A DNA stretch of 64,000 nucleotides from Adhaeribacter aquaticus DSM 16391 (GTDB lineage Bacteria; Bacteroidota; Bacteroidia; Cytophagales; Hymenobacteraceae): contig NZ_KI421517.1 of assembly GCF_000473365.1 (NCBI RefSeq), positions 3,882,001-3,946,000 on the forward strand, in the 5' to 3' direction. Positions 51,845 to 61,302 of the stretch are shown in pieces. Within the stretch, counting starts at the first letter, position 1; each line of letters begins with the position of its first letter. A program made the translations under genes and the position numbers. The notes beneath the pieces were generated by a model. That model saw nothing but the letters and a program-made list of their open reading frames with translations, did no database searches and was not told the DNA's origin.

Positions 51845-53011
51845 ATGATTGTAGCAGATAATCGTACCATTGCCCACCTGGATCTGGACACTTTTTTTGT
51901 GTCTTGTGAGCGCCTGCGTAATGCTGCGCTGAAGGATAAGCCCATTATTATTGGCGGCCTTTCGGATAGAGGTGTAGTAGCGAGTTGCAGTTACGAAACC
52001 CGCTTTTATGGCGTGCATGCCGGTATGCCCATGAAAATGGCCCGGCAGCTTTGCTCCGAAGCGATTGTGATGCGGGGCGATATAGAAGCCTACAGCAACT
52101 GCTCTAACCTGGTAACGCAGGTAATTGCTAATAAAGCGCCGGTTTACGAGAAAGCTTCTATAGATGAGCACTACCTGGATGTAAGCGGTATGGATAAGTT
52201 TTATGGTACCTGGCAATGGACCAATGAACTGCGAAATGAAGTTATCAGGGAAACCGGTTTGCCTATTTCTTTTGGCTTATCTATCAATAAAACGGTTTCT
52301 AAAATTGCAACCGGCCAGGCTAAGCCTAACGGAGCCAAACAGGTTTGTCAGCCGGAAGTAAAGCCTTTTCTGGCGCCACTTTCTATTAAAAAAATACCCG
52401 GCGTAGGTCAAAAGAATTACCAATTACTGCGCAACATGGGTATTCCTACCATCGAGGTGCTCACTATGGTACCCGTGGAGATGATGCAGAAAGTATTGGG
52501 TAAAGAAGGTGTGCACATTTGGGAAAAAGCCAATGGCATCGACCGCGCACCCGTAATTCCTTATTCCGAGCAGAAGTCTATCAGCACTGAACGCACGTTT
52601 AGCACCGATACCACCGATATAATATTTCTGAATAACCTGCTGGTAGCCATGACCGAAGGCCTGGCTTTTGAGTTGCGTAAACAGCAAAAGCTGGCGGGAT
52701 GCATTACCGTTAAAATCCGCTACGCCAATTTTGATACGCATACCCAGCAAATAGCTATTCCTTATAATGCCTCCGATCATATTTTAATCCGGAAAGCCAA
52801 AGAGCTTTTCCAGAAGTTGTATAACCGGCGGATGTTGATTCGTTTACTGGGTGTTCGGCTAAGTAATTTAGTACAGGGTTTTCAGCAGATAGATCTATTT
52901 GAGGATACTACTGAACTGGCTAACCTTTACCAGGCGATGGATAAAATCCGGTATCGCTACGGCGAGGCGGCGGTGCAGCGGGCAGTGGGGTTACGGGCTG
53001 GTTTGGCTTAA
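51845..53011 (+). CDS. Y-family DNA polymerase (DinB/ImuB-like)
   Basis: The protein has 388 residues. The catalytic acids are Asp13 in HLDLDTFFVS and Asp107-Glu108 in SIDEHYLDVSG, so the polymerase should be active, unlike ImuB. The position after the acids is His109, where most relatives have Ala. The helix-hairpin-helix KIPGVGQKNYQLL is present. A beta-clamp-type motif, QIDLF, is at about 348-352. It should copy past lesions. It lies between SRAP and the short DnaE gene and is probably co-expressed under the two dyads. Confidence 0.93.
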   Translation: MIVADNRTIAHLDLDTFFVSCERLRNAALKDKPIIIGGLSDRGVVASCSYETRFYGVHAGMPMKMARQLCSEAIVMRGDIEAYSNCSNLVTQVIANKAPVYEKASIDEHYLDVSGMDKFYGTWQWTNELRNEVIRETGLPISFGLSINKTVSKIATGQAKPNGAKQVCQPEVKPFLAPLSIKKIPGVGQKNYQLLRNMGIPTIEVLTMVPVEMMQKVLGKEGVHIWEKANGIDRAPVIPYSEQKSISTERTFSTDTTDIIFLNNLLVAMTEGLAFELRKQQKLAGCITVKIRYANFDTHTQQIAIPYNASDHILIRKAKELFQKLYNRRMLIRLLGVRLSNLVQGFQQIDLFEDTTELANLYQAMDKIRYRYGEAAVQRAVGLRAGLA

Positions 53012-53021
53012 GGAGGACTAG

Positions 53022-55961
53022 ATGCTGGCTTTTGTACATTCGTATTACAGTTTGCGGTTTGGTACGCTCTCCGTAGAAGACCTGGCTCTGGAGGCCGTGG
53101 CGCAGGGCTACAAAGCGTTGGCTTTAACCGATATTAATAATACTTCCGGCATATTTCCTTTTATCAAGGCTTGTCAGGAACAAAATATTCAGCCGCTGAT
53201 AGGGATTGAGTTCCGCCGTGATAATCAATTGCTCTATACCGGCATCGTACAAAATCAGGTAGGGTTGCAGGAGCTTAATACGTTTCTGAGCGAACACTTA
53301 CTGGCGCATAAGTCATTGCCGGATGTGCCACCAGCTTTCTCTCAGGCCATTATTATCTATCCGTTTGCCTCCGGTAATCTGCAAAAACTGCGCGACCACG
53401 AATTTATCGGGGTGGCTCCGGCCGACATAAATAAATTACTGTTCTCAGATTTGCGGCAGCATGGTTCTAAATTGCTGATGCAGGCGCTGTTTACCTGTAA
53501 GAACACGGAAGGTTACGCGTTGCACCGGCATTTGCGGGCTATTGATAATAACATTCTGTTGAGCCAATTAACGCCGGAACATGGCTTGGTGGAAGATGCC
53601 TGTTTTATAGCGTGTAATCAATTGCTCGCCCAATTTGCCCGGTTTCCGGAGCTTATTCGCAATACCGAAAAATTAATCCAACAAGCTGCTTTTAGTTTTG
53701 ATTTTAACCAGCGCCGGAACAAGCGCCATTTTACCAACACCGCTTACGACGACAAATTACTCCTGGAGAAATGGGCCTGGGACGGACTCAAAAACCGGTA
53801 TGGGCGGCACCATAAAATAGCCAAACAGCGGGTAGAACACGAATTGGCCATTATCGATAAGTTAGGGTTTGCTTCTTATTTTTTGATTACCCATGACATT
53901 GTCCGGTACGCCATGGCGCGGAATTTTTACCACGTAGGGCGGGGCAGTGGTGCCAACAGTGTGGTGGCCTATTGCATGGGCCTGACCGACGTAGATCCCA
54001 TAGAGCTGGATTTGTATTTCGAGCGTTTTCTGAATCCCAAACGCACCAGTCCGCCTGATTTTGATATTGATTTTAGCTGGGACGAACGCGACGAAGTGCT
54101 GGATTATATTTTTAAACGCTACGGGAAAGATTACACCGCTTTACTGGGCGCCATGAGTACCTTTCAGCAAAACTCTATTTTGCGCGAACTAGGCAAAGTA
54201 TATGGCTTGCCGAAAACCGAACTGGATGCCCTGGTAGCAAATCCGTATGCCACTGCTAATACCGACCACCTGACCCAGCAAATATTGCAATACGGCCAGA
54301 TGCTCACCGATTTTCCGAATGTGCGCTCTATTCATGCCGGGGGTGTGCTGATTTCGGAAGAACCGATTACTTGTTTTACGGCGCTGGATATGCCGCCCAA
54401 AGGTTTTCCGACGAGCCAATGGGATATGTACGTAGCCGAAAATATTGGTTTTGAGAAGCTGGATATCCTGAGTCAGCGAGGTATCGGTCATATTAAAGAG
54501 TGTGTGCAACTGGTGCAACATAACCAGAAAATACGCATTGATGCCCACCAGGTAGAACGCTTTAAGCAAGACGAGAAAGTAAGAGAACAGCTAAAGTCCG
54601 GCGATACCATTGGCTGTTTTTACATCGAGAGTCCGGCTATGCGGGGGTTGCTGAAGAAACTGCGGTGTGATAATTATTTATCTTTGGTGGCGGCCAGTTC
54701 TATTATCCGGCCAGGTGTAGCACAATCGGGTATGATGCGGGCCTATATCCAGCGCTTTCACGAACCAGATAAAATAGAATACCTGCACCCGGTAATGGAA
54801 GAACAGCTGAAAGAAACCTACGGGGTGATGGTGTACCAGGAAGACGTAATAAAAGTGTGTCACCACTTTGCGGGGCTCGATTTATCAGATGCCGATGTGC
54901 TGCGCCGGGCCATGAGCGGTAAGTACCGGTCTAAAAAAGAATTCCAGAAACTGGTAGAGAAGTTTTTTGAGAATTGCCGCGAGAAAGGCTATCCCGAACA
55001 CATTACCAAAGAAGTATGGCGGCAGGTGGAATCGTTTGCGGGATATTCTTTCTCCAAGGCGCACTCGGCTTCTTTTGCCGTCGAGAGTTTTCAGAGCCTT
55101 TACCTCAAAACGTATTTCCCGTTGGAGTTTATGGTAGCCGTTATCAATAATTTCGGCGGCTTTTATAAAACCTGGGTTTACGTGCAACAGGCGCAGAAAG
55201 CCGGAGCGGTTGTTCACTTGCCCTGCATCAACCATAGTTTGTACACCACCACCATTTACGGACAGGATATTTATTTAGGCTTTGTTCATATCCAGAACCT
55301 GGAGCATAAACTGGGGCAGCAAATTGTTCTGGAACGGGAGCAAAATGGCTTGTACACCAGCCTGGAAGATTTTATTCAGCGGACCCAACTAACCCTGGAA
55401 CCCCTTTTGATTTTAATCCGGATGCAGGCGCTCCGCTTTACCCAAAAAGATAAAAAGACCCTGCTCTGGGAAGCGCATTTGTTAATCGGTCATAAGGTAA
55501 ATGCTTCGGGTACACCAGCTTTATTTCAGGCGCAAACCAAGACTTTCACCTTACCGGAATTATGCCATACTGCTGTTGAAGATGCCTACGACGAAATAGA
55601 ATTGCTGGGCTTTCCGGTTACTTCCTCTTATTTTAACTTACTCCAGACTGCTTCGCGCGGTGATGTGCTGACGGCAGACATGATGCAGTATGTAGGGCAG
55701 AAAGTACGCATGATGGGCATTCTGGTAACATCCAAATACGTGCGTACTGTTAGGGGAGAGATCATGCAGTTTGGGACTTTCCTGGATGCGGCCGGTGATT
55801 TTTTTGACACCACGCATTTTCCTACTTCCTTAAAAGTATGGCCTTTTAAAGGCAATGGGGTGTATTTGTTGTACGGCAAAGTGGTAGAAGAATTCGGCTT
55901 CCCAAGCATGGAAGTAGAAAAAATGGCAAAGTTGCCATTCCAGAAAGATCCCCGGTATTGA
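53022..55961 (+). CDS. Short DnaE-type DNA polymerase III alpha subunit (DnaE2-like)
   Basis: The protein has 979 residues, well short of replicative DnaE (near 1160). The catalytic motif PDFDIDFSWDER is at about 344-356. The N-terminal PHP domain is degraded: the usual HxH has Phe4 then His6, and the TDH position reads TDIN. Motifs in the fingers and the helix-hairpin region (LEDFIQRTQL) are visible. A Shine-Dalgarno site, AAGGAGG, overlaps the dinB stop, ten bases before this start. It is most likely an error-prone polymerase acting with the Y-family enzyme after damage. Confidence 0.92.
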   Translation: MLAFVHSYYSLRFGTLSVEDLALEAVAQGYKALALTDINNTSGIFPFIKACQEQNIQPLIGIEFRRDNQLLYTGIVQNQVGLQELNTFLSEHLLAHKSLPDVPPAFSQAIIIYPFASGNLQKLRDHEFIGVAPADINKLLFSDLRQHGSKLLMQALFTCKNTEGYALHRHLRAIDNNILLSQLTPEHGLVEDACFIACNQLLAQFARFPELIRNTEKLIQQAAFSFDFNQRRNKRHFTNTAYDDKLLLEKWAWDGLKNRYGRHHKIAKQRVEHELAIIDKLGFASYFLITHDIVRYAMARNFYHVGRGSGANSVVAYCMGLTDVDPIELDLYFERFLNPKRTSPPDFDIDFSWDERDEVLDYIFKRYGKDYTALLGAMSTFQQNSILRELGKVYGLPKTELDALVANPYATANTDHLTQQILQYGQMLTDFPNVRSIHAGGVLISEEPITCFTALDMPPKGFPTSQWDMYVAENIGFEKLDILSQRGIGHIKECVQLVQHNQKIRIDAHQVERFKQDEKVREQLKSGDTIGCFYIESPAMRGLLKKLRCDNYLSLVAASSIIRPGVAQSGMMRAYIQRFHEPDKIEYLHPVMEEQLKETYGVMVYQEDVIKVCHHFAGLDLSDADVLRRAMSGKYRSKKEFQKLVEKFFENCREKGYPEHITKEVWRQVESFAGYSFSKAHSASFAVESFQSLYLKTYFPLEFMVAVINNFGGFYKTWVYVQQAQKAGAVVHLPCINHSLYTTTIYGQDIYLGFVHIQNLEHKLGQQIVLEREQNGLYTSLEDFIQRTQLTLEPLLILIRMQALRFTQKDKKTLLWEAHLLIGHKVNASGTPALFQAQTKTFTLPELCHTAVEDAYDEIELLGFPVTSSYFNLLQTASRGDVLTADMMQYVGQKVRMMGILVTSKYVRTVRGEIMQFGTFLDAAGDFFDTTHFPTSLKVWPFKGNGVYLLYGKVVEEFGFPSMEVEKMAKLPFQKDPRY

Positions 55962-56317
55962 TTAAAGCAACCCGGGATAAACTCAAAAAAGTTTACAAAA
56001 TAGCAGATTTATCAAAACCAAGTAGAGGCCAGTTTCGTAAAATAGATATAGCTAATTTGAAAGTGTAGCGAAGTAAAAAGAGGTTAAACTTAAAACGTTT
56101 AGCCTCTTTTTTTTGTCTGGTCTTTAATTGATTTTTAGTTTAATCCTCCCGTTATTGTTCATTCCTCTATGCGAGGTATATTCTCCTTTTTCTGTCTTTT
56201 AAACCTATTTACAGAACTTTTAAAACCGTTATCGAGCTGGTAAACATAAATATATAGAAGTTAAGATTATTACTTATATATTTAGCATTCCCAACAATCA
56301 CTTCTAATTATCAAAAA
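55962..56317. other. Spacer with the mutagenesis operon terminator
   Basis: Holds the terminator at 56076-56114 and then AT-rich DNA with the promoter region of the next lipoprotein gene. No coding sequence seen. Confidence 0.5.
56076..56114 (+). terminator. Terminator of the SRAP-dinB-dnaE operon
   Basis: A 14-bp stem with one G-T pair (56076-56089 with 56097-56110) is followed by a T-run to 56114. Confidence 0.85.
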
Positions 56318-57109
56318 ATGAAAGCTGCCTTTAAATTTGCAAACCTGGCTTTGTTTACCTGTTTATTTGTTTTTCAATTATGTAAACCAAAAGAAAATGC
56401 GGACATAGATAACCCACCTATGGAAGGTTTCAATGCAGCCGGTTCTGACGCTAAGGCAATTCTGTTGGCCGATTCGGTGATGGCAGCACAAGGCGGTCGC
56501 CAAAATTGGGATGCCACCCGCTACATTGCCTGGAATTTCTTTAATAACCGCCAGCTTTTGTGGGATAAATTTACAGGTGATGTCCGGGTAGAAAATTTAA
56601 AGGATGACACCAAAACATTGGTGAATATAAATACCGGAAAAGGAAAGGTATTCCGAAACGGGGCAGAAGTAACCCAACCAGATTCACTCGCCAAGTACCT
56701 GCAAAAAGGCAAGGAAGCCTGGATTAACGATTCGTACTGGCTTGTAATGCCTTATAAGTTAAAAGATTCTGGCGTAACCTTAAAATACCTGGGTGAGGAA
56801 AAATTAACGACCGGACCAGAAACACATGTGTTGCAGCTGACTTACGAAAACGTGGGCGTAACGCCAGAAAATAAATATAAAGTATACGTGGACAAGAATA
56901 CCCACCTGGTAGCGCAATGGGCTTTTTTCAAAAGTGCAAATGATTCGGTGCCAATGTTTGTCATGCCTTGGCTTAATTACCAGACATATGGTAAAATAAA
57001 GCTTTCCGGTGACCGCGGACAAGCCAAAATAACGGATATTCAGGTATTAGAGGAGGTGCCCGAAACCGCCTTTACATCTTTTGATCCGGTAGATTTAAAT
57101 AAGAAATAA
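56318..57109 (+). CDS. Exported LolA-like/DUF6503-type protein
   Basis: The protein has 263 residues. A signal-like start (MKAAFKFANLALFTCLFVFQLC) ends in a possible lipobox, FQLC, followed by KPKENAD. The mature part has the periplasmic pattern of DUF6503/LolA-like proteins: ATRYIAWNFFNNRQLLWDKFTGD, NINTGKGKVFRNG, LTYENVGVTPENKYKVYVDKNT, and HLVAQWAFF. It may bind a lipid or lipoprotein in the envelope. The family assignment rests on pattern resemblance. It is a single gene convergent with the TonB-like gene. Confidence 0.72.
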   Translation: MKAAFKFANLALFTCLFVFQLCKPKENADIDNPPMEGFNAAGSDAKAILLADSVMAAQGGRQNWDATRYIAWNFFNNRQLLWDKFTGDVRVENLKDDTKTLVNINTGKGKVFRNGAEVTQPDSLAKYLQKGKEAWINDSYWLVMPYKLKDSGVTLKYLGEEKLTTGPETHVLQLTYENVGVTPENKYKVYVDKNTHLVAQWAFFKSANDSVPMFVMPWLNYQTYGKIKLSGDRGQAKITDIQVLEEVPETAFTSFDPVDLNKK

Positions 57110-57124
57110 GAACTGTTTAGGTAA

Positions 57125-57153
57125 GGTAGGAGGGGTTTGATACCTTTCCTACC
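57125..57153. terminator. Hairpin between convergent genes, overlapping a stop codon
   Basis: GGTAGGAGGGGT (57125-57136) pairs over 12 positions, including two G-T pairs, with 57142-57153. It covers the stop of the TonB-domain gene on the minus strand. No long T-run. Confidence 0.55.
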
Positions 57154-57826
57154 GGGATGGCATAAATCTGAATCTCATTTCAAAGGTTACCCGGGTATTA
57201 ACCGGTTCGCCCATCATTTTAGCTGGAATAAATTCATCAGGCAGAAGCTTTGCTACCCGTAAGGCCTCTTCTTTTAATCCCATTCCCGGATCTTCTTCAA
57301 CTTTTTCATCAATTAGTTGACCATCTTTGGTGACAAGGGCCGTAACGAAAACACTACCGGAAAAATGCCGCCGGAGTGCTTCTGTTGGGAACATAGTATT
57401 AGCTCCCAGGTACCCATATAAAAAGGAGTCACCGCCTATAAAATAAGGTACTTCATCCGGTTCTTTCTCTATAAATTGCCCATTTTCTTCTACTGCAATT
57501 TTTTGCAGAGCCTTTAATGGGGTAGTAAATTCCAGCTTGTTTTCGGTAAAATTATATTGCTGAACCAGTCCACCGTTAAAAGGGTCGTAATATTCCCAAG
57601 TACCCACTTTCGTATCTTCTTGATATTGGCCTTTTATGGCCAAAGCGCCTGGTCTGGAACTAAAAAAACGTTTGTATTCCCCTTGTTTTATGGTTGGGTC
57701 AGATTTAAGCACGTAATATTCTTCCCCAATAAAAGGACGAGTTAGCTTTTTACTCTTTGGTACTAATTCTTGACCTAAAACAGGTTTGGATAGCATCAAT
57801 AATAAAATACAGGATAGGATTCTCAT
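57149..57826 (-). CDS. Exported protein with MORN-like repeat and TonB C-terminal domain
   Basis: The protein has 225 residues with a signal peptide (MRILSCILLLMLSKPVLGQ). An AIKGQYQEDTKVGTWEYYDP segment resembles a MORN-type antitoxin-like repeat. The C-terminal domain fits TonB: MFPTEALRRHFSGSVFVTALV, EDPGMGLKEEALRVAKLLPDEFIPAKM and NTRVTFEMRFRF. Classical TonB is held by an N-terminal membrane anchor; this one has a cleaved signal, so it is a periplasmic or outer-membrane-facing variant of unknown job. It stands alone. Confidence 0.78.
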   Translation of the reverse strand: MRILSCILLLMLSKPVLGQELVPKSKKLTRPFIGEEYYVLKSDPTIKQGEYKRFFSSRPGALAIKGQYQEDTKVGTWEYYDPFNGGLVQQYNFTENKLEFTTPLKALQKIAVEENGQFIEKEPDEVPYFIGGDSFLYGYLGANTMFPTEALRRHFSGSVFVTALVTKDGQLIDEKVEEDPGMGLKEEALRVAKLLPDEFIPAKMMGEPVNTRVTFEMRFRFMPSR

Positions 57827-57983
57827 ATAGTATAACTTCCTGCTATTTAAAAACTTTTTTGGGAGGAAGAAAAGTATAGATATTAATTCTTCATTAAGGT
57901 TTAGGTTAAATAGAATCTTTTACCAATTACCTGCTTTGAAATTATGGATCCAATCATACAATCTAAAATAAGTAGAATCAGCA

Positions 57984-59207
57984 TTAACTCTGGTGTGCGG
58001 TAGTAGGCCCGTTTATATCTTTTGTTTCCGGTACTAAGAGCAGGAAGAATAACAAACCCAGAAACCCTAAGGCGGCTAAAGAAATAAAGCCAATAGCATA
58101 GCCAAAATGCTTTACTATAAACCCGGCTATTATATTACTCAGGGAGGCAGCCAAGCCAATGGAGGAATATACTATGCCCTGTAACAGGTTAAACCGACCG
58201 GTGCCCTGGCTTAAGTCGGCAATCATTAAAATGCTGATTACCCCGAAAATACCGGCTCCAATGCCATCCAGAATTTGGATACCTGTTAATACATAAGGAT
58301 TGGAAATAAAAGCAAACAGAACGGCACGCACTGGTAATAAAATAAAAGCAATGAGCAATATTTTTTTACGGCCGTTTTCAGCCCTTTTGCCGCTGTAGGA
58401 GGCTACTAAGGTCATAACTCCCTGGGCAATAATTATGGCCGCCGATAAATATAGAGAAGAATTTTGCTTATCTACCAGGCCCATTTTCTGGCCCACTAAA
58501 GGCAGCATAGCGGCATTGGCTAAGTGGAATATACCCATGGCTAAGGTAAAAAGCAGGATGTTCCGGTTCCGGAATAAGGCTTTTACGCCGGCAACTTCTG
58601 TAGTAGCGCTTTCGGTGTGGCTGGCCGCCCGCGCTAGTTCGTGGTCAATGTCGTTTTCCCGGATAAACAAAACGGCAACTACCAAAGCCAGACATTGAAA
58701 AATAGAAAAGACAAAAATAGCCTCATACGATACAAACCTGCCGAGAAGCCCGGCCATAATGGCTGCCAGCATATTACCCAGATGATTAAAACTTTCGTTG
58801 CGGCCAATTCTTTTGGAAAGCACGGCATGGCCCACCATCCCCAGGGTAATGGCTGTTACTCCCGGCAGGTAAACAGTCTGGACTAAACCGACCGCCGCCT
58901 GAGACAAAAATATAGGTACAAATTTCTCACTCAGGATAACTACTAAACAACAAACGGCAATAATAATGGAAGCGGCTATCAGCAAGTAGCGCTTAAATTT
59001 GGTACGGTCAATGAGTCCGCCAGCGGGTGCCTGCACCAAAATACCCACAATACCCGGCACGGCTATTACAATGCCAATTTCGTCGGGTTCCCAATTTCGG
59101 ACCGTCAGCAAATAAACCGATAAATAAACGCCCACTCCATCCTTCACATCGGCCATGAAAAGGTTTGCCCAATCCAAGGCTCTTAAACTATGCGCTGAGG
59201 CTTTCAT
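57984..59207 (-). CDS. MFS transporter
   Basis: The protein has 407 residues in about 12 helices. Helix 2-3 carries a version of motif A (PAGGLIDRTKFKRYLL), and the opening is ALDWANLFMADVKDGVGVYLSVYL. The type with a C-terminal LVPETKD tail is common in Bacteroidota and Proteobacteria; substrates are unknown, possibly drugs. It stands alone with weak boundaries to its neighbours. Confidence 0.85.
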   Translation of the reverse strand: MKASAHSLRALDWANLFMADVKDGVGVYLSVYLLTVRNWEPDEIGIVIAVPGIVGILVQAPAGGLIDRTKFKRYLLIAASIIIAVCCLVVILSEKFVPIFLSQAAVGLVQTVYLPGVTAITLGMVGHAVLSKRIGRNESFNHLGNMLAAIMAGLLGRFVSYEAIFVFSIFQCLALVVAVLFIRENDIDHELARAASHTESATTEVAGVKALFRNRNILLFTLAMGIFHLANAAMLPLVGQKMGLVDKQNSSLYLSAAIIIAQGVMTLVASYSGKRAENGRKKILLIAFILLPVRAVLFAFISNPYVLTGIQILDGIGAGIFGVISILMIADLSQGTGRFNLLQGIVYSSIGLAASLSNIIAGFIVKHFGYAIGFISLAALGFLGLLFFLLLVPETKDINGPTTAHQS

Positions 59208-59327
59208 AAATACCTATTTTAGCGCTGTTAAACGAAGTTAGAAAGGTATGGTAAGGACAAGCCGTCTTAAATACAGATAAACCGGATTAAATTAAGTATT
59301 TATCTTAGGTAAACCCAGGCAAGCGAC

Positions 59328-60182
59328 TTAGGCTTTTAGTTTTAGTTGTTCTTCTTCCAGGGCTACTAAATCGGCCAGTAAACCAAGGGTAATACTTCCG
59401 GGTTTGCCCTCACCAATAATTTGATTATTTACCTGAACAATGGGCAAAATACGTTTGGTGGTGCTGGTCAGGAAAGCTTCTTTTGCTTCTAAAACGGCTG
59501 ACAAGGGAACTTCACCTTCCACGGTTTTATATTTCTGGCCAGCTACTTCTAATACCTTTTTCCGGGTAATGCCATAAAGTACATTAGTAATTGGTGTTAC
59601 AATGGTATTATCGGCTGTCACGATAAAAAAATTACAGCGGGGAAATTCCGTTACGATGCCATTTTGATGATATAATACCTCATCAGCTTCCTGCTCCTTT
59701 AGCTTTTGTTGTAACCGGATGCCAACGGTGTAGTTTATGGTTTTAGCTTCCGGAATTTCGCGAACATATTCGTGGGTAATAATTCGGATACCCTGCTTTA
59801 GTTGTTCCGAACCAGGTAAAGAAAGCGGGTGTTGGGTAATGATAAGGTTAGGATTGGCCAGATCATAACCATTTGCGGAGTAACCGCCTGTTAAAATCAT
59901 TTTAACCCCTGATACCGGCAGGTTATTTTTCTGTAGTAGCTCCTGAATAATTTGCTTTAGTTCTTCCTGCGTATAGGGTACGGGTAGCTGCATCAGCTCC
60001 GCCGATCGGAAGAACCGCACCAAATAATCATCCAAAAACAAAGGTATATTGTCCTGTACTTTGAAATAATCAAAAATGCCGTACCCGCGCTGAATAGTTA
60101 AATCACTTACGTGCAAATAAGCTTGGTTTAGGGGCAAAATAGTGCCATTTAAAAAGGCAAAAGGAGTGTTACTTGGCTGCAT
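59328..60182 (-). CDS. Class IV aminotransferase
   Basis: The protein has 284 residues. The fold IV signature is seen, with the PLP lysine at Lys147 in EAKTINYTVG, and the EFPRCNFFIV and TPITNVLYGITRKKVLE segments. It transfers an amino group using PLP; members include branched-chain, D-amino-acid and aminodeoxychorismate enzymes, and sequence does not pick one here. Its start overlaps the P1 peptidase gene by 14 bases, so the two are coupled. With a peptidase of the DmpA family, a D-amino-acid or beta-amino-acid role is a fair guess. Confidence 0.88.
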   Translation of the reverse strand: MQPSNTPFAFLNGTILPLNQAYLHVSDLTIQRGYGIFDYFKVQDNIPLFLDDYLVRFFRSAELMQLPVPYTQEELKQIIQELLQKNNLPVSGVKMILTGGYSANGYDLANPNLIITQHPLSLPGSEQLKQGIRIITHEYVREIPEAKTINYTVGIRLQQKLKEQEADEVLYHQNGIVTEFPRCNFFIVTADNTIVTPITNVLYGITRKKVLEVAGQKYKTVEGEVPLSAVLEAKEAFLTSTTKRILPIVQVNNQIIGEGKPGSITLGLLADLVALEEEQLKLKA

Positions 60183-61302
60183 TATATTTTTTCAGAATCT
60201 TTAAAATTTGTTCTAATGGTAGGGCATTTACCTCGTTTTGGTTTTTACCTTTAGTTGTTTCGGCTTTAAACAAAGAATTTAAGATGGCTTCTTCGGTGCT
60301 TTCAATAACGGCCATAAAGAGCGGCGACATTTCATCGTTGCGCAATAAAGTGGTGGTTTGCATTTTATTGCCGGAGGTATGAGCAATACGCAGATTGGAA
60401 TGCGTGGAAAAAGCTACCACATAATCGCCGCTGCCGTTAGCAGCAATACCACCGGTTTTGGCTAAACCAAGCATGGCTCTTTTCGCCATCCGCTCCAGGT
60501 TGCGGGCATCAACCGGGGCATCGGTGGCCACTACTATCATACAAGAACCATCCGGGTTGTCTTTTACGTGCTGACTTAAATAAAATTGTTTTAGCTCTTC
60601 GCCTACCGGTGCGCCGTTTATTTGCAGCACGCCCCCGAAATTGGTTTGCACTAAAACGCCCACCGTATAGCCACCTAGGTCAATTGGTAATTTGCGGGAC
60701 GCAGTGCCAATGCCTCCTTTAAAGCCAAAACAAACCGTGCCGGTGCCAGCCCCAACATTGCCTTCTGGTACTATACCGGTTTTGGCATTCTTAATAGCCT
60801 CCAATACATGCTTTTCGGTTACATGCCTGCCCCGTATATCATTCAGAAAGCCATCATTGGTTTCGCCTACCAGTGCATTAACGGATTGCACTTTTTCGTT
60901 ACCCGGCAATTGTAAAACATAATCAACCAGGCCATTCAGGGCGCTACCTACACTTAAGGTATTGGTTAGCAGAATGGGCGTTTCGAGGTTACCTAGTTCC
61001 TGCACCTGCGTACTGCCGGCCAGTTTGCCAAAACCATTGCCAACATAAATAGCTGCCGGCACTTTTTCCTGAAATATATTACCTTCATGGGGAATAATAG
61101 CGGTAATACCTGTCCGGATATTTTCTCCCTGATTAAGAGTTGCATGGCCAACCTTTATGCCTGTTACATCGGTTATGGCATTATGGGCTCCGGTAGGTAA
61201 AATGCCAATCTTAATGCCACAATCCCGGGCGCGTTTCCGATCCTGCCCCCAGGTTGGTTTAACAGAACCCAACAGAAGTAAAATAATTATTACCGAGCGC
61301 AT
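60169..61302 (-). CDS. P1-family (DmpA-type) aminopeptidase/D-esterase
   Basis: The protein has 377 residues with a signal peptide (SVIIILLLLGSVKPTWGQ). The self-cleavage site is Gly290-Ser291 in AANGSGDYVVAF, and Ser291 would be the nucleophile of the mature beta chain. Other family segments are VGHATLNQGENIRTGITAI and GGVLQINGAPVGEEL. DmpA-type enzymes release N-terminal D- or L-residues, or beta-peptides, from small substrates. The signal peptide places it in the envelope, but the aminotransferase that overlaps it has none, so product must be imported. Confidence 0.9.
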   Translation of the reverse strand: MRSVIIILLLLGSVKPTWGQDRKRARDCGIKIGILPTGAHNAITDVTGIKVGHATLNQGENIRTGITAIIPHEGNIFQEKVPAAIYVGNGFGKLAGSTQVQELGNLETPILLTNTLSVGSALNGLVDYVLQLPGNEKVQSVNALVGETNDGFLNDIRGRHVTEKHVLEAIKNAKTGIVPEGNVGAGTGTVCFGFKGGIGTASRKLPIDLGGYTVGVLVQTNFGGVLQINGAPVGEELKQFYLSQHVKDNPDGSCMIVVATDAPVDARNLERMAKRAMLGLAKTGGIAANGSGDYVVAFSTHSNLRIAHTSGNKMQTTTLLRNDEMSPLFMAVIESTEEAILNSLFKAETTKGKNQNEVNALPLEQILKILKKYNAAK

